Of a stretch of 64,000 bases of DNA, positions 1 to 10,435 are shown piece by piece. Source of the DNA: Actinomycetota bacterium (GTDB taxonomy: Bacteria > Actinomycetota > Thermoleophilia > Gaiellales > Gaiellaceae). Each line of letters begins with the position of its first letter. The stretch's first letter is position 1. The position numbers and the translations under genes are program-made. Under the pieces are notes generated by a model. The model did not search any database. It was not told where the DNA came from and saw only the letters and a list, made by a program, of their open reading frames with translations. The stretch is taken from NCBI GenBank assembly GCA_003139545.1, contig PLJC01000018.1, forward strand, positions 208,828 to 272,827, given 5' to 3'.

Positions 1-763
1 AAAGCGCGTCGACGTCCTGCTCGTGGAGCGCGGCCTGGCCGAGTCGCGCACCCAGGCACAGGCATTCGTCCTCGCCGGCCTCGTCCCCGGTCACGACAAG
101 CCGGGCGAGCAGGTGGACGAGGACGTCGACCTCCAGCTGAAGGCCCGGCCGCCGTTCGTCTCGCGCGGAGGGGAGAAGCTCGCGCACGCGCTCGACGCCT
201 TCGGAATCGATCCGACCGGCCTCGACTGCATCGACGTCGGCGCGTCGACGGGCGGATTCACCGACGTGCTCCTGCAGCGCGGAGCGGCGCGCGTGATCGC
301 GCTGGACGTCGGTTACGGCCAGCTCCACCAGCGGCTGCGCGACGACGAGCGCGTGACGGTGCTCGAACGGACGAACGCACGGGCTTTGACCGAGCTGCCG
401 TTCGCGCCGCAGCTCGTCGTCTGCGACGTCTCCTTCATCTCCGTCCGCGTGGCCCTGCCGCCCGTGCTGCGCCTCGCAGCGCCCGGCTGGCAGGCCGTCG
501 TGCTGGTCAAGCCGCAGTTCGAGGCCGGCCGCGCCGACGTGGGCAAGGGCGGTGTCGTGCGCGACGATGTCGTGCGCACGCGGGTCCTCCGCGAGGTGGC
601 GGAAGCCGCGCTCGGCTGGAATGCGCGTACGATCGCGGTCGTAGACTCCGGGCTCCCCGGCCCGAAGGGCAACCGGGAGCTGTTCCTCCACCTCGCGCAG
701 GCGAACCCCCCGACGCTTCCCGATGACCTCGACGAGCGAATTGCCGCAGCCGTCCAAGCCTGA
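1..763 (+). CDS. tlyA: TlyA-type rRNA 2'-O-methyltransferase/hemolysin family, 5' end cut by window edge
   Basis: TlyA proteins methylate ribose 2'-OH groups of 16S and 23S rRNA with S-adenosylmethionine. The first complete codon is at position 2 and reads KRVDVLLVERGLAESRTQA, the usual start of the S4 RNA-binding domain, so the true start lies just left of the window and the GTG at 23 is an internal Val. The S4 region is followed by SRGGEKLAHAL, the SAM-binding strand DVGASTGGFTD and the motif KPQFEAG, as in the FtsJ-like fold. The 3' end overlaps nadK by 41 nt, in the common tlyA-nadK-recN order. Family assignment is secure; which rRNA nucleotides are methylated cannot be read here. Confidence 0.93.
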   Translation, partial: KRVDVLLVERGLAESRTQAQAFVLAGLVPGHDKPGEQVDEDVDLQLKARPPFVSRGGEKLAHALDAFGIDPTGLDCIDVGASTGGFTDVLLQRGAARVIALDVGYGQLHQRLRDDERVTVLERTNARALTELPFAPQLVVCDVSFISVRVALPPVLRLAAPGWQAVVLVKPQFEAGRADVGKGGVVRDDVVRTRVLREVAEAALGWNARTIAVVDSGLPGPKGNRELFLHLAQANPPTLPDDLDERIAAAVQA

Positions 764-1529
764 GACGGTCGCCGTCATCGCGCACGGCCGCATCGACGTC
801 GGCCCTGCTGTCGAACGCGTGCGCAAGGTTGCCGCAGAGGCAGGCGTGACGATCGTCGACGAGCCTACGGACGCCGACCTGACCGTGGCGGTCGGAGGCG
901 ACGGGACCATCCTGCGCACGCTCGCGCGTCTGCTCGGCACCGACGTGCCGGTGATCGGCGTCAACTTCGGCCGCGTCGGCTTTCTCGCCTCGATCACGCC
1001 GGAGGCGCTGGAACGCGATCTCGCGCGGGTCTTCGCCGGCGAGTACCGCGTCCTCGAGCTGCCGACGCTCGAGGTGAAGCTCGACGGCCAGCAGTTTGTC
1101 GCGGTCAACGACGTCGTGACGACGAGCGCGACGCTCGGCCGCATGATCGAGCTGACGTATTCCGTCGGCGGCGAGGACCTCGGCACGATCCCCTGCGACG
1201 GGATGATCTGCTCCACGCCGTCGGGCTCGACCGCGTACAACCTCTCCAACGGCGGCCCGGTCCTCGTGCGGGGAGTCGACGCGATGGCGATCACGTTCAT
1301 CGCCCCGCACTCGCTGCACGCGCGGCCGCTCGTCGTTCCGCGCGGCTCGCCGCTGACGGTGCGGAATGCGACCTCCGACGTCGCGGTCTGCGTGCTCGTC
1401 GACGGCCATCAGGTGGCGCAGATGAAGGCCGGAGACGAGATCGTGATCGCGCTCGGCGCCCAGCGCAGCCTGCTCGCGACCCTGCCGGAGACGACCTTCT
1501 TCGGCCGCTATCGCGAGACCTTCGCCTAA
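723..1529 (+). CDS. nadK: NAD kinase
   Basis: ATP- or polyphosphate-dependent phosphorylation of NAD to NADP in the cytoplasm. The 268-residue product has the diagnostic GGDG motif at residues 58-61 (VAVGGDGTILRT), the second-domain motif STPSGSTAYNLSNGGP and a family-typical length. The chosen ATG lies inside the tlyA 3' end; the N-terminal dozen residues are Ser/Pro-rich, and the domain itself begins at about residue 14 (ETVAVIAHGR). It is translationally coupled to tlyA. A short hairpin-like sequence (GAGGGC/GCCCTC) follows the stop before recN. Confidence 0.95.
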   Translation: MTSTSELPQPSKPETVAVIAHGRIDVGPAVERVRKVAAEAGVTIVDEPTDADLTVAVGGDGTILRTLARLLGTDVPVIGVNFGRVGFLASITPEALERDLARVFAGEYRVLELPTLEVKLDGQQFVAVNDVVTTSATLGRMIELTYSVGGEDLGTIPCDGMICSTPSGSTAYNLSNGGPVLVRGVDAMAITFIAPHSLHARPLVVPRGSPLTVRNATSDVAVCVLVDGHQVAQMKAGDEIVIALGAQRSLLATLPETTFFGRYRETFA

Positions 1530-1560
1530 ACGGCCAATGGAGGGCGTCGGGAGCCCTCTC

Positions 1561-1566
1561 TAGACT
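1561..1566 (+). promoter_or_regulatory. -10 element (TAGACT) of recN, leaderless type
   Basis: TAGACT is followed by 7 nt and then the recN ATG at 1574, with no ribosome binding site between them. This is the TANNNT spacing seen before many genes in the window; transcription would start at or next to the start codon. No GAAC-N4-GTTC box is visible here, so recN does not look SOS-controlled by that site type. Confidence 0.55.
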
Positions 1567-1573
1567 CGATCCC

Positions 1574-3172
1574 ATGCTGCGCCGCCTGCGTATCGACAAT
1601 CTCGTCCTCATCCGCACGGCCGAGCTCGAGCTCGCGCCGGGCCTGAACGCGATCACCGGGGAGACGGGAGCGGGGAAGACGATCCTCGCGCAGGCGGTCG
1701 GCCTCCTGCTCGGGACGAAGGCGGACGACTCGTTCGTCGGGCCGGCCGCGGACGAGGCGTACGTCGAGGCGGAGCTGGACATCCCGGCCGAGCTGGACGA
1801 GCTTGCCGAGCTCCAGCCGGAGGACGAGGACGCGCTCGTCGTCGCGCGTCGCGTGTTCGCGGACGGACGGACCCGCGCATACGCCTGGGGCCGTGCAGCA
1901 GCGCGTGAGGACGTCGCTGCGGCCGTCGAGCGCGTGATCGCGATGTCCGGGCAGTTCGAGCAGCGCCGCCTGGCGCGCCCGTCGTACCAGCTCGAGCTGC
2001 TCGACCGCTTTACGGGGGTCGACCGCGAGCCGATGCGAACGGCCTGGCGCGAGTTGCAGGCGGCGCGGCGCCGCCACGAGGAGTTGACCGCCAACGCGGC
2101 TGTCGCCGAAGCCCGGATCGCGGAGCTGCGCGCGCTCGCCGAGGACACGGAGGGGATGGAAGACGGGGACGAGGAACAGCTGCGCGGCGACCGCGAGCGC
2201 CTGCGGCACGTCGCCGAGCTCGCGGAGGCCGCGTCCGCGGCCGCGAACGCGCTCACGCCCGACGAGGGCGAGGGCGCCGCCGGGCTCGTCGCGCTCGCCG
2301 AGCGGGCGGTTGCGCCGCTCGAACGGCTCGCGCCCGAGCTCCAGCGCGCGGGCGACGACCTGCGCGACGTCGAGTTGCGTCTGCGCGAGACCGCGTCGGA
2401 GCTGAGCTCGTTCCTTGCCTCGCTCGAAGCGGAGCCGGGCCGGCTGGAGGAGCTCGAGGCCGGTCTCGACCGGATCGCCGAGGCGAAGCGCCGGTTCCGC
2501 GTGGCCACGTACGAGGAGCTGATGCAGCGCGCGGCGGAGGCGCGCGAGGAGCTGGCGGCGCTCGACGGAGGCGTCGATCCGGCCGCGGCGGCCGCGGCAG
2601 CCCTCGAGGCTGCGGAGGCACGCGTGCACGACCTCGCCATCGAGCTACGCGCGGAGCGGAACGCGGCGTCGCCGGCGTTCGCGGACGCCGTTGCGGCCGA
2701 GCTGCACGACGTCGGCATGGGCGAGGGCGAGTTCGTCTGCGAGATGCGCGAGCGGGAGATGGGGGCGACCGGCGCGGACGAGGCGGTCTTCCTCATCCGT
2801 CCGAACGCCGGGATGCCGTTCGGCCCCGTCGCCGACACCGCCTCGGGCGGCGAGCTGTCGCGCATCGCGCTCGCGATCGCGGCGGTCGCGGGCGGCGAGA
2901 CGCTCGTGTTCGACGAGATCGACGCCGGCATCGGCGGGGAGACGGCCAATGCAGTCGGGCGGGTGCTCCGGCGGCTCGCGGAGCGGGCGCAGGTCATCAC
3001 CATCACGCACCTGCCGCAGATCGCGGCCGTCGCAGACCGGCACTTCCGGGTCGAAAAGATCCCGGGCGATCCCACGCACACGCGGATCGAGCAGCTGGGC
3101 GAGGACGAGCGCAAGGCCGAGCTCGAGCGGATGCTCGGCGGCCAGGAGTTCCTTGCCACGGTACGCAGCTGA
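1574..3172 (+). CDS. recN: DNA repair protein RecN
   Basis: SMC-like ATPase acting in recombinational repair of double-strand breaks. The 532-residue protein has a Walker A site GETGAGKT at residues 29-36, long Ala/Glu/Arg-rich coiled-coil arms in the middle, and a C-terminal head with the ABC signature region TASGGELSRIALA, the Walker B strand LVFDEIDAGIGG and the switch THLPQIAAVAD. Length and domain order are normal for the family. It begins a short transcription unit, and its last 20 nt overlap the SRPBCC gene downstream. Confidence 0.96.
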   Translation: MLRRLRIDNLVLIRTAELELAPGLNAITGETGAGKTILAQAVGLLLGTKADDSFVGPAADEAYVEAELDIPAELDELAELQPEDEDALVVARRVFADGRTRAYAWGRAAAREDVAAAVERVIAMSGQFEQRRLARPSYQLELLDRFTGVDREPMRTAWRELQAARRRHEELTANAAVAEARIAELRALAEDTEGMEDGDEEQLRGDRERLRHVAELAEAASAAANALTPDEGEGAAGLVALAERAVAPLERLAPELQRAGDDLRDVELRLRETASELSSFLASLEAEPGRLEELEAGLDRIAEAKRRFRVATYEELMQRAAEAREELAALDGGVDPAAAAAAALEAAEARVHDLAIELRAERNAASPAFADAVAAELHDVGMGEGEFVCEMREREMGATGADEAVFLIRPNAGMPFGPVADTASGGELSRIALAIAAVAGGETLVFDEIDAGIGGETANAVGRVLRRLAERAQVITITHLPQIAAVADRHFRVEKIPGDPTHTRIEQLGEDERKAELERMLGGQEFLATVRS

Positions 3173-3566
3173 GCGCGTCCTGCTCGCCCCGGTCGAGGAC
3201 GTCTGGGCGTTCGTGGCCGAGCCGTACCACCTGTCCGACTGGTGGCCGGGCATCTCGGGCGTCGAGCCGGACCGGCGCGGGCTGGCGGCAGGGGCGCGGT
3301 GGAAGGTGCAGGGGCCGAGCTATCTCCGGAAGCCGGAGACACCGGCCGTGCTCCTCGTCCGTGCCGTCGAACCGCGGCGTCTGTTCTCTTTCGAGCTCCT
3401 CAGCGAGCACCTGGTCGCAGAGCTCGCCCTCCGTCCAGTCGATGCTCGCCGCACGGAGGCTGCCCTCACGGTCGAATTCGCCTGGTGGAACATCTTCCGC
3501 GGCACGCTCCCGAAGGAGGCGCTCACGCGGCTGTACGACCTCGTCCAGACCGCGGCGGAGCGTTGA
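3153..3566 (+). CDS. SRPBCC/polyketide-cyclase-like small protein
   Basis: A 137-residue protein resembling START/SRPBCC helix-grip proteins, which bind hydrophobic ligands: an N-terminal stretch RVLLAPVEDVWAFVAEPYHL, then DWWPGISG, alternating strands, and a C-terminal helix (LPKEALTRLYDLVQTAA). The start is taken as TTG at 3153, because an AGGAG lies just upstream and the SRPBCC N-terminus begins immediately after it; this overlaps recN by 20 nt. The ligand is unknown. Co-transcription with recN is likely from the overlap but gives no clear functional link. Confidence 0.72.
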   Translation: MPRYAAERVLLAPVEDVWAFVAEPYHLSDWWPGISGVEPDRRGLAAGARWKVQGPSYLRKPETPAVLLVRAVEPRRLFSFELLSEHLVAELALRPVDARRTEAALTVEFAWWNIFRGTLPKEALTRLYDLVQTAAER

Positions 3567-3579
3567 CCTCCGCTACTGC

Positions 3580-3585
3580 TACCCT
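3580..3585 (+). promoter_or_regulatory. -10 element (TACCCT) of pyrG, leaderless type
   Basis: TACCCT lies 8 nt before the GTG start of pyrG (3594), with no ribosome binding site in between. It sits in the 27-nt gap after the SRPBCC gene. Confidence 0.45.
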
Positions 3586-3593
3586 CAAATCCC

Positions 3594-5230
<1,637 letters not shown>

Positions 5231-5234
<4 letters not shown>

Positions 5235-6319
5235 CGGAGGTCGTCGACCTCTTCCTCGAGCTCGCGGCGATCGCGAGCCCACCCGGCGAAGAGCGCGCGG
5301 TCGCCGACGTCGTCACGCGCTACCTGCGCGATCTCGGTCTCGACAGCGACGAGGACGACTTCGGCAACGTCTACACGCGGATCGAGCCGACGGCCGAGGG
5401 GAAGCCGCTCTTCTTCTGCGCCCACCTCGACACCGTGCCGCCCGACGGCAGGCTCGAGCCCGTCCTCGGCGAGGACGGCGTCATCCGCAATGCGGGCGGG
5501 ACGATCCTCGGTGCCGACAACAAGTCCGCGGTCGTCGCCATGCTGGAGGGCGCGCGGCGCGTGCTCGCCGAGGGCCGCCCGCACGGCGGCATCGAACTGC
5601 TGTTCACGATGCAGGAGGAGATCGGCCTGCTCGGCGCCGCGGCGTTCGACCACACGCGCTTCCACGCGCAACTCGGCTACGTCTACGACCAGGCGGCGCC
5701 GATCGGCGAGATCATCCTCGGCGCTCCGTGGGCGCAGGGCATCGAGGTCACCTTCCATGGCCGCGCATCGCACTCGGGGATGTTCCCCGAGGAGGGCCGC
5801 TCCGCGATCCAGGCGGCGGCGAAGGCGATCGCCGATCTGCGGCTCGGCCGCGTCGACGACGAGACGACGGCCAACGTCGGCGTCATCTCCGGCGGGACGG
5901 CCGGGAACATCGTTCCTGAGTGGTGCACGTTCCTCGCGGAAGCGCGCTGCCACGACGAGCGGAAGCTGAACGACATCGTGCAGGAGATGCTGGACGCATT
6001 CACGTTCGCCGCCACGGCGACCGAGTGCGAAGTCTCCACTGCTTTGAAGAAGACGTATCGCGGTTACCGCTTCGCGAAGAGCGACGACGTCGTGCGCCTT
6101 GCAGCGGACGCACTCGAGCGTTGCGGCCATACGGTGAGCTACGCGCTCTCGGGCGGCGCCGCCGACGCGAACTCGTTCAACGAGCGTGGGCTGCGCTGCG
6201 TCAACCTCGCGAACGGCATGACCGACATCCACACGCCGAACGAGCGCATCTCCGTCGCCGACCTCGAGGGGATGGTCGACGTCACGCTCGCGCTCGTCGA
6301 GACCGCTCGTGCAGCCTGA
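5231..6319 (+). CDS. M20-family metallopeptidase (PepT/YpjQ-like)
   Basis: A di-zinc aminopeptidase-like protein of 362 residues. Visible metal and catalytic motifs are [12 protein letters not shown] (His, Asp), GADNKSAV (bridging Asp), MQEEIGLLG (catalytic Glu pair), and a late metal His near [10 protein letters not shown]. The lid domain contains [12 protein letters not shown]. The start is placed at TTG 5231, giving a TTGA overlap with pyrG and an N-terminus [20 protein letters not shown] that matches the family; no ATG or GTG exists in frame there. It resembles tripeptidase-like PepT proteins, but the peptide substrate is unknown. Confidence 0.85.
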
Positions 6320-6824
6320 CTCGTCCGAGGTTGTGTGGCAGGGCAAGCTGCTCGCGGTCACCGTCGAGCGCTGGGGCGAGCACGAGCGCGAGATCGTCGA
6401 GCATCCAGGCGCGGTCGCGATCGTGGCCGTCGACACCGAGGGCGAGATGGCGTTCGTCCGCCAGGTGCGCGAGGCCACCCGCGGGCGGCTGCTTGAGATT
6501 CCGGCCGGAACGCGCGAGCCCGGCGAGGAGCCGCTCGCCACGGCGAAGCGCGAGCTGCACGAGGAGTGCGGCCTCACCGGCGGGACGTGGAGCGAGCTCG
6601 GTGCCTTCTGGACGACGCCCGGCTTCTCGCGCGAGTACATGCATGTCTTCCTCGCGGAGGGCGTCGAGCGCGGCGAGGCTGCGCCGGAGGCGGACGAGGA
6701 GCTCGAGATCGTTCGCTACCCGGCCGCCGGCGTCGCCGCCCTCATCCCGGAGATCGAGGACGCGAAGACGCTCGCCGGCCTGCTGCTCTATCTCACCAGC
6801 CGCGCCACGACGCCCGGGAAATGA
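6309..6824 (+). CDS. Nudix hydrolase, ADP-ribose pyrophosphatase type
   Basis: A 171-residue Nudix protein. The Nudix box runs from GTREPGEEPLATAKRELH through EECGL, keeping the REXXEE core that binds metal. Preceding IPAGT and following FWTTPGFSREYMHVFLAEG are typical of ADP-sugar pyrophosphatases, so ADP-ribose hydrolysis is the best guess. The GTG start overlaps the 3' end of the peptidase gene by 11 nt, and the 3' end overlaps the convergent secreted-protein gene by 32 nt. Confidence 0.88.
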   Translation: MQPDSSEVVWQGKLLAVTVERWGEHEREIVEHPGAVAIVAVDTEGEMAFVRQVREATRGRLLEIPAGTREPGEEPLATAKRELHEECGLTGGTWSELGAFWTTPGFSREYMHVFLAEGVERGEAAPEADEELEIVRYPAAGVAALIPEIEDAKTLAGLLLYLTSRATTPGK

Positions 6825-7227
6825 AGATCCCGTGGCCGCGGGCGCTGCACGTCAGGCCCGTGAAGCGCGAGGTGCACGTGAACGACGCGAAGTGCCAGCT
6901 CTTGCCGTACGCGAGCTTCGCGTACGCCGGAGAGCCGCTGTTCGAGTTGTAGAGGATCCCGCCCGAGCAGCTCGGAACGGTCTTGCGGGTGGAGTAGACC
7001 TCCCAGCCGTGCCAGTCGAGGCCGGAGTGCGCCATGCAGTCGCTCTGCTCGTGGGCGGTGTACGAGGCCTGGTGGATGTCGCACAGCAGGTGGCCGGGCG
7101 GGCCGGGGACGTAGAAGCAGTGGATGTTGCCGCTCGGCGTGACGACGCCGGGGAGCGGCGTCTTCGCAGCGTGCGCCGCGGGAACGGAGGCAGCCAAAAG
7201 CACCGCAGTGAGAAGGGCCAGCTTCAT
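6793..7227 (-). CDS. Small secreted Cys-containing protein, function unknown (DUF6636-like)
   Basis: 144 residues with a clear Sec signal peptide (MKLALLTAVLLAASVPAAHA, cleavage after AHA). The mature part contains TPSGNIHCFYVPGPPGHLLC and several paired Cys residues (positions near HC, LLC, DC, PSC, FTC, LTC), as expected for an exported disulfide-stabilised domain. The pattern resembles small exported domains of the DUF6636 kind common in Thermoleophilia, but I recognise it only by style. The ATG at 7227 is supported by the signal peptide and by TACGCT 7 nt upstream. Its 3' end overlaps the Nudix gene on the other strand. Confidence 0.7.
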   Translation of the reverse strand: MKLALLTAVLLAASVPAAHAAKTPLPGVVTPSGNIHCFYVPGPPGHLLCDIHQASYTAHEQSDCMAHSGLDWHGWEVYSTRKTVPSCSGGILYNSNSGSPAYAKLAYGKSWHFASFTCTSRFTGLTCSARGHGIFISRASWRGW

Positions 7228-7234
7228 CCAGGCG

Positions 7235-7240
7235 AGCGTA
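7235..7240 (-). promoter_or_regulatory. -10 element (TACGCT) of the secreted-protein gene
   Basis: On the minus strand TACGCT stands 7 nt before the ATG at 7227. No ribosome binding site is present. The divergent ald -10 lies 34 nt further along. Confidence 0.45.
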
Positions 7241-7273
7241 TGGCTCGCGTGTTGTGTTTCCGTAAGGAGTCGG

Positions 7274-7279
7274 TATTGT
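7274..7279 (+). promoter_or_regulatory. -10 element (TATTGT) of ald
   Basis: TATTGT precedes the GTG start of ald at 7289 by 9 nt. A GTAAGGAG stretch just upstream of the -10 would be outside a leaderless transcript. Confidence 0.4.
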
Positions 7280-7288
7280 CCGCGCGTC

Positions 7289-8413
7289 GTGCGGATCGGT
7301 GTCGCCAGGGAGATCAAGACCGATGAGTACCGGGTCGCGCTGACGCCGGCAGGCGCGCGCGAGCTCGTGCTCAAGGGACACGACGTCCTGATCGAGACGA
7401 CCGCCGGCGACGGCAGCTCGTTCCCGGATTCGGACTACGAGCGCGCGGGCGCGGAGATCGTGTCGGTCGACGACGTCTGGAATCGCGCCGAGCTGCTGTT
7501 GAAGGTGAAAGAGCCGATCGCGGTCGAGTACCGGCGCCTGCGCGAGGGGCTCGTCCTCTTCACGTATCTGCACATCGCCGCCGACGCGCCGCTCACGCAT
7601 GCGCTCGCCGACAGCGGCATCGTGGCCGTCGCGTACGAGACCGTCGAGACCGACGACCGCCGGCTGCCGCTGCTCGCGCCGATGAGCGAGATCGCCGGAC
7701 GTCTCGCCGCCCAGGCGGGCGCGCATTTCCTCGAGAAGCCCCTCGGCGGGCGCGGCGTCCTGCTCGGAGGTGTGCCCGGCGTCGCGCCCGGACGTGTGCT
7801 CGTGCTCGGCGGCGGGATCGTGGGCTACAACTCCGCGATCATCGCGCTCGGGCTCGGTGCACAGGTGACGATCCTCGAACGGTCGATCGACCGCATGCGG
7901 CACCTGGACGAGATCCTCTCCGGCCGCGTCAGCCTCGTCATGTCGTCGACGCTGCAGATCGAGTCGTCGATCGCGGACGCGGACGTCGTGATCGGCGCCG
8001 TTCTCATTCCCGGCGCTCGCGCTCCGAAGCTCGTCACGCGCGCCATGCTGAAGGAGATGAAGCCGGGTGCGGTGATCGTCGACGTCGCGATCGACCAGGG
8101 CGGCTGCTTCGAGACGTCACACCCGACCACGCACACCGATCCGGTGTACACGGTCGACGGCATCCTCCACTACTGCGTGGCGAACATGCCGGGCGGCGTG
8201 CCGATCACGTCGACGAAGGCGCTGACGAACGCGACGCTCCCGTACGTCGAGGAGATCGCCGACAACGGTCTCGCCCGTGCCGTCGCCCGCGACCGGTCGC
8301 TCGCACGCGGCGTGAACGTGGTCGAAGGGAAGATCGTCTACGAGGCGGTGGCCGAGGCGCACGACCTCGAGTTCACGCCGCTCGAGGACGTCCTCCCGCT
8401 CGCGCCCGCCTAG
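7289..8413 (+). CDS. ald: Alanine dehydrogenase
   Basis: NAD-dependent interconversion of L-alanine and pyruvate plus ammonia. The 374-residue protein starts RIGVAREIKTDEYRVALTP, the family signature, which fixes the GTG at 7289. Active-site residues are visible: Lys in VKEPIAVEY, His in TYLHIAAD and Asp in VDVAIDQGG. The Rossmann motif is LVLGGGIVGYN. Family-normal length. The stop TAG shares the CTAG tetranucleotide 8410-8413 with the stop of the convergent small membrane-protein gene. Confidence 0.97.
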   Translation: MRIGVAREIKTDEYRVALTPAGARELVLKGHDVLIETTAGDGSSFPDSDYERAGAEIVSVDDVWNRAELLLKVKEPIAVEYRRLREGLVLFTYLHIAADAPLTHALADSGIVAVAYETVETDDRRLPLLAPMSEIAGRLAAQAGAHFLEKPLGGRGVLLGGVPGVAPGRVLVLGGGIVGYNSAIIALGLGAQVTILERSIDRMRHLDEILSGRVSLVMSSTLQIESSIADADVVIGAVLIPGARAPKLVTRAMLKEMKPGAVIVDVAIDQGGCFETSHPTTHTDPVYTVDGILHYCVANMPGGVPITSTKALTNATLPYVEEIADNGLARAVARDRSLARGVNVVEGKIVYEAVAEAHDLEFTPLEDVLPLAPA

Positions 8414-8541
8414 CCCTTCGGCGCTGCGTCCGGCTTCTTGGGCGGCGCGAGCCGAACGACGAGCCACGTGATGCCCGCAGCCACGCCGATCACGGAGGCG
8501 ATGAAGACGACGAATCCCACTAGGCCGAGGGCGGTGTGCAT
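8410..8541 (-). CDS. 43-residue single-pass membrane protein
   Basis: Small ORF starting MHTALGLVGFVVFIASVIG, continuing through a hydrophobic stretch of about 25 residues and ending in the charged tail PPKKPDAAPKG. No family recognised. Support comes from the membrane-segment composition, the position filling the whole ald-deoB gap, a minus-strand -10 (TATTCT) 9 nt upstream shared with deoB, and a stop overlapping that of ald. Likely a real small protein with unknown role. Confidence 0.6.
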   Translation of the reverse strand: MHTALGLVGFVVFIASVIGVAAGITWLVVRLAPPKKPDAAPKG

Positions 8542-8549
8542 GGCAAACC

Positions 8550-8556
8550 TAGAATA
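8550..8556. promoter_or_regulatory. Shared bidirectional -10 element between deoB and the 43-aa gene
   Basis: The sequence TAGAATA supplies TAGAAT for deoB (6 nt before ATG 8562) on the plus strand and TATTCT for the small membrane gene (9 nt before ATG 8541) on the minus strand. RNA polymerase could bind in only one orientation at a time. Confidence 0.5.
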
Positions 8557-8561
8557 GCCCC

Positions 8562-9728
8562 ATGCCACGAGCGTGCGTGATCGTCCTCGATGCCGTCGGT
8601 GCGGGAGCACTTCCCGACGCCGCGACCTACGGGGACGAGGGCTCGGACACGCTCGGGAACGTCGCCAAGGCCGTCGGAGGCCTCGATCTACCGAACATGG
8701 AGGCTCTCGGGCTCGGCAACGTCGAGCCGCTGGAAGGCTGCCCGCCGCAGCCCGGCGCACCCGCGGTCGCCGGCCGGCTGGTCGAGCGTTCGAAGGGCAA
8801 GGACACGACCACGGGCCACTGGGAGATGATGGGCATCGTCACCGCCCAGGCCTTCCCGACGTATCCGCACGGCTTTCCGCACGACGTCATCGACCCGTTC
8901 ATGCACAAGACCGGGCGCGGCGTCCTCGGCAACAAGGTCGCGTCGGGGACAGACATCATCATGGAGCTCGGCGAGGAGCACCAGAAGACGGGCAAGTGGA
9001 TCGTGTACACGTCCGCCGACTCGGTCTTTCAGATCGCGGCGCACGAGGAGACGGTTCCGCTCGAGGAGCTGTACGAGGCGTGCCGCGACGCACGCGAGAT
9101 CCTCACCGGCAAGGACGCGGTCGGCCGAGTGATCGCGCGGCCGTTCATCGGCGAGCCGGGCAACTACACCCGCACGCCGAACCGGCACGACTTCTCGCTC
9201 GTACCGCGCAAGCCCAACTACCTGACGCTCATCCGGGACGCCGGCATGAAGGTGCACGGCGTCGGCAAGATCGGCGACATCTTCGCCAACCAGGACATCG
9301 ACGAGTCGAACCCGACGAAATCGAACATCGACGGCATCCAGGTCACGGAGAAGCTCCTGCAGGAGCTGGACGAGGGCTTTGTCTTCGTCAATCTCGTCGA
9401 GACCGACATGCTGTGGGGCCATCGGAACGACCCGGTGAACTTCCATCGTTGCCTCCAGGACTTCGACCGCCGCCTGCCCGACCTGCTCGAGGCGCTGCGC
9501 CCCGGCGACTTGCTCATCGTCACCTCCGACCACGGCTGCGATCCGACCACGCCGTCGACGGATCACTCGCGCGAGCACGCGATGCTGCTTGCGTACGTCG
9601 CCGGCCACAACGCGTCCGGGCGCGTCTACGAGGGCGAGTTCGCCGACGTCGGCGCGACGGTGAACGCGTGGCTGAAGGGCAAGGCCCCGTCGCGCGGCAT
9701 CCCGGGCCAGCCGATCCTCACGCCGTGA
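8562..9728 (+). CDS. deoB: Phosphopentomutase
   Basis: Interconverts (deoxy)ribose 1-phosphate and 5-phosphate in nucleoside catabolism. The 388-residue protein belongs to the alkaline-phosphatase superfamily. It opens with RACVIVLDAVGAGALPDA, where Asp is a metal ligand, and has KGKDTTTGHWEMMG with the phosphoacceptor Thr, DMLWGHRND, TSDHGCDPTTPSTDHSRE and a metal-binding His pair. Length is typical. The stop overlaps the GTG of the downstream methyltransferase (GTGA), and deoA follows, so the pentose-phosphate product of deoA feeds this enzyme. Confidence 0.97.
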   Translation: MPRACVIVLDAVGAGALPDAATYGDEGSDTLGNVAKAVGGLDLPNMEALGLGNVEPLEGCPPQPGAPAVAGRLVERSKGKDTTTGHWEMMGIVTAQAFPTYPHGFPHDVIDPFMHKTGRGVLGNKVASGTDIIMELGEEHQKTGKWIVYTSADSVFQIAAHEETVPLEELYEACRDAREILTGKDAVGRVIARPFIGEPGNYTRTPNRHDFSLVPRKPNYLTLIRDAGMKVHGVGKIGDIFANQDIDESNPTKSNIDGIQVTEKLLQELDEGFVFVNLVETDMLWGHRNDPVNFHRCLQDFDRRLPDLLEALRPGDLLIVTSDHGCDPTTPSTDHSREHAMLLAYVAGHNASGRVYEGEFADVGATVNAWLKGKAPSRGIPGQPILTP

Positions 9729-10435
9729 CGCTGAACGACCCTGAGGTCGTCGCCAGCGAGTACGCGGACGAGTCGCGTTTCCTCGTGCGCCGCGCGGCGT
9801 TCGCGCACTCGACCGGGCCGAGCGCGCTCGATACGCTCTTCGAGGCAGTGGCCGAGGCGCTCCCGCGCCGGTACCTCGAGGTCGGCTGCGGGCCGGGCGA
9901 CATGGCGGCCCGCGTGGCGGACGAGCTCGGGATCGAGGTCGTCGCGCTCGACATCTCGCCGCGCATGGTCGAGCTCACGCGCGAGCGCGGCGTCGACGCG
10001 CGCGTCGGCGACGTTCAGGAGCTTCCGTTCGAGGACGGATCGTTCGATTGCGCGGTCGCCGCCTGGATGCTCTACCACGTGCCTGACCTCGACCGAGGGC
10101 TCTCGGAGCTCGCGCGCGTGCTCCGGCCGGGCGGTCGGCTCGTCGCGGCGACGAACAGCATCGACAACATGCACGAGCTCTGGGATCTCGTCGGCCGCGA
10201 CCGCCACACCGAGACGATCCAGTTCTTCGCAGAGAACGGGGAGAAGCCGCTCCGTCGCCACTTCGCATCCGTCGAACGGCGGGACGTCATCGGCGAGATG
10301 TCCTTCACGCGCGAGGCCGTGCGCGACTACCTCGCCAATTCGATCAGCCACGCCCACCTGGCCGAGAGGGTGCCGGACTTCGAGGAACCACTTGCAATGA
10401 CGCGGTACATGACGATCTTCGTGGCCACGAAGTGA
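9725..10435 (+). CDS. Class I SAM-dependent methyltransferase
   Basis: 236-residue methyltransferase of the Methyltransf_11 type. SAM-binding motifs are LEVGCGPGDMAARVADELG, the acidic strand end ALDISPRMVEL, and the post-motif LPFEDGSFDCAVAAWMLYHV. The substrate is unknown. It lies between deoB and deoA with 4-nt overlaps on both sides (GTGA at each junction), so all three are surely translated together; a role linked to nucleosides or nucleotides is possible but unproven. Confidence 0.85.
   Translation: MTLNDPEVVASEYADESRFLVRRAAFAHSTGPSALDTLFEAVAEALPRRYLEVGCGPGDMAARVADELGIEVVALDISPRMVELTRERGVDARVGDVQELPFEDGSFDCAVAAWMLYHVPDLDRGLSELARVLRPGGRLVAATNSIDNMHELWDLVGRDRHTETIQFFAENGEKPLRRHFASVERRDVIGEMSFTREAVRDYLANSISHAHLAERVPDFEEPLAMTRYMTIFVATK

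Noticed and set aside
23..25. GTG at 23 as the start of tlyA
   Set aside because: The frame upstream encodes the conserved KRVDVLLV of the S4 domain, so the real start is outside the window.
1297..3342. Very long minus-strand open frame (681 codons) opposite nadK/recN
   Set aside because: Ser/Arg/Ala-rich translation typical of the antisense of a GC-rich gene; recN on the plus strand has all family motifs. The same reasoning excludes other long frames such as 3585-5282 minus, 12758-14941 upstream part, 41806-44343 minus and 43119-45371 minus.
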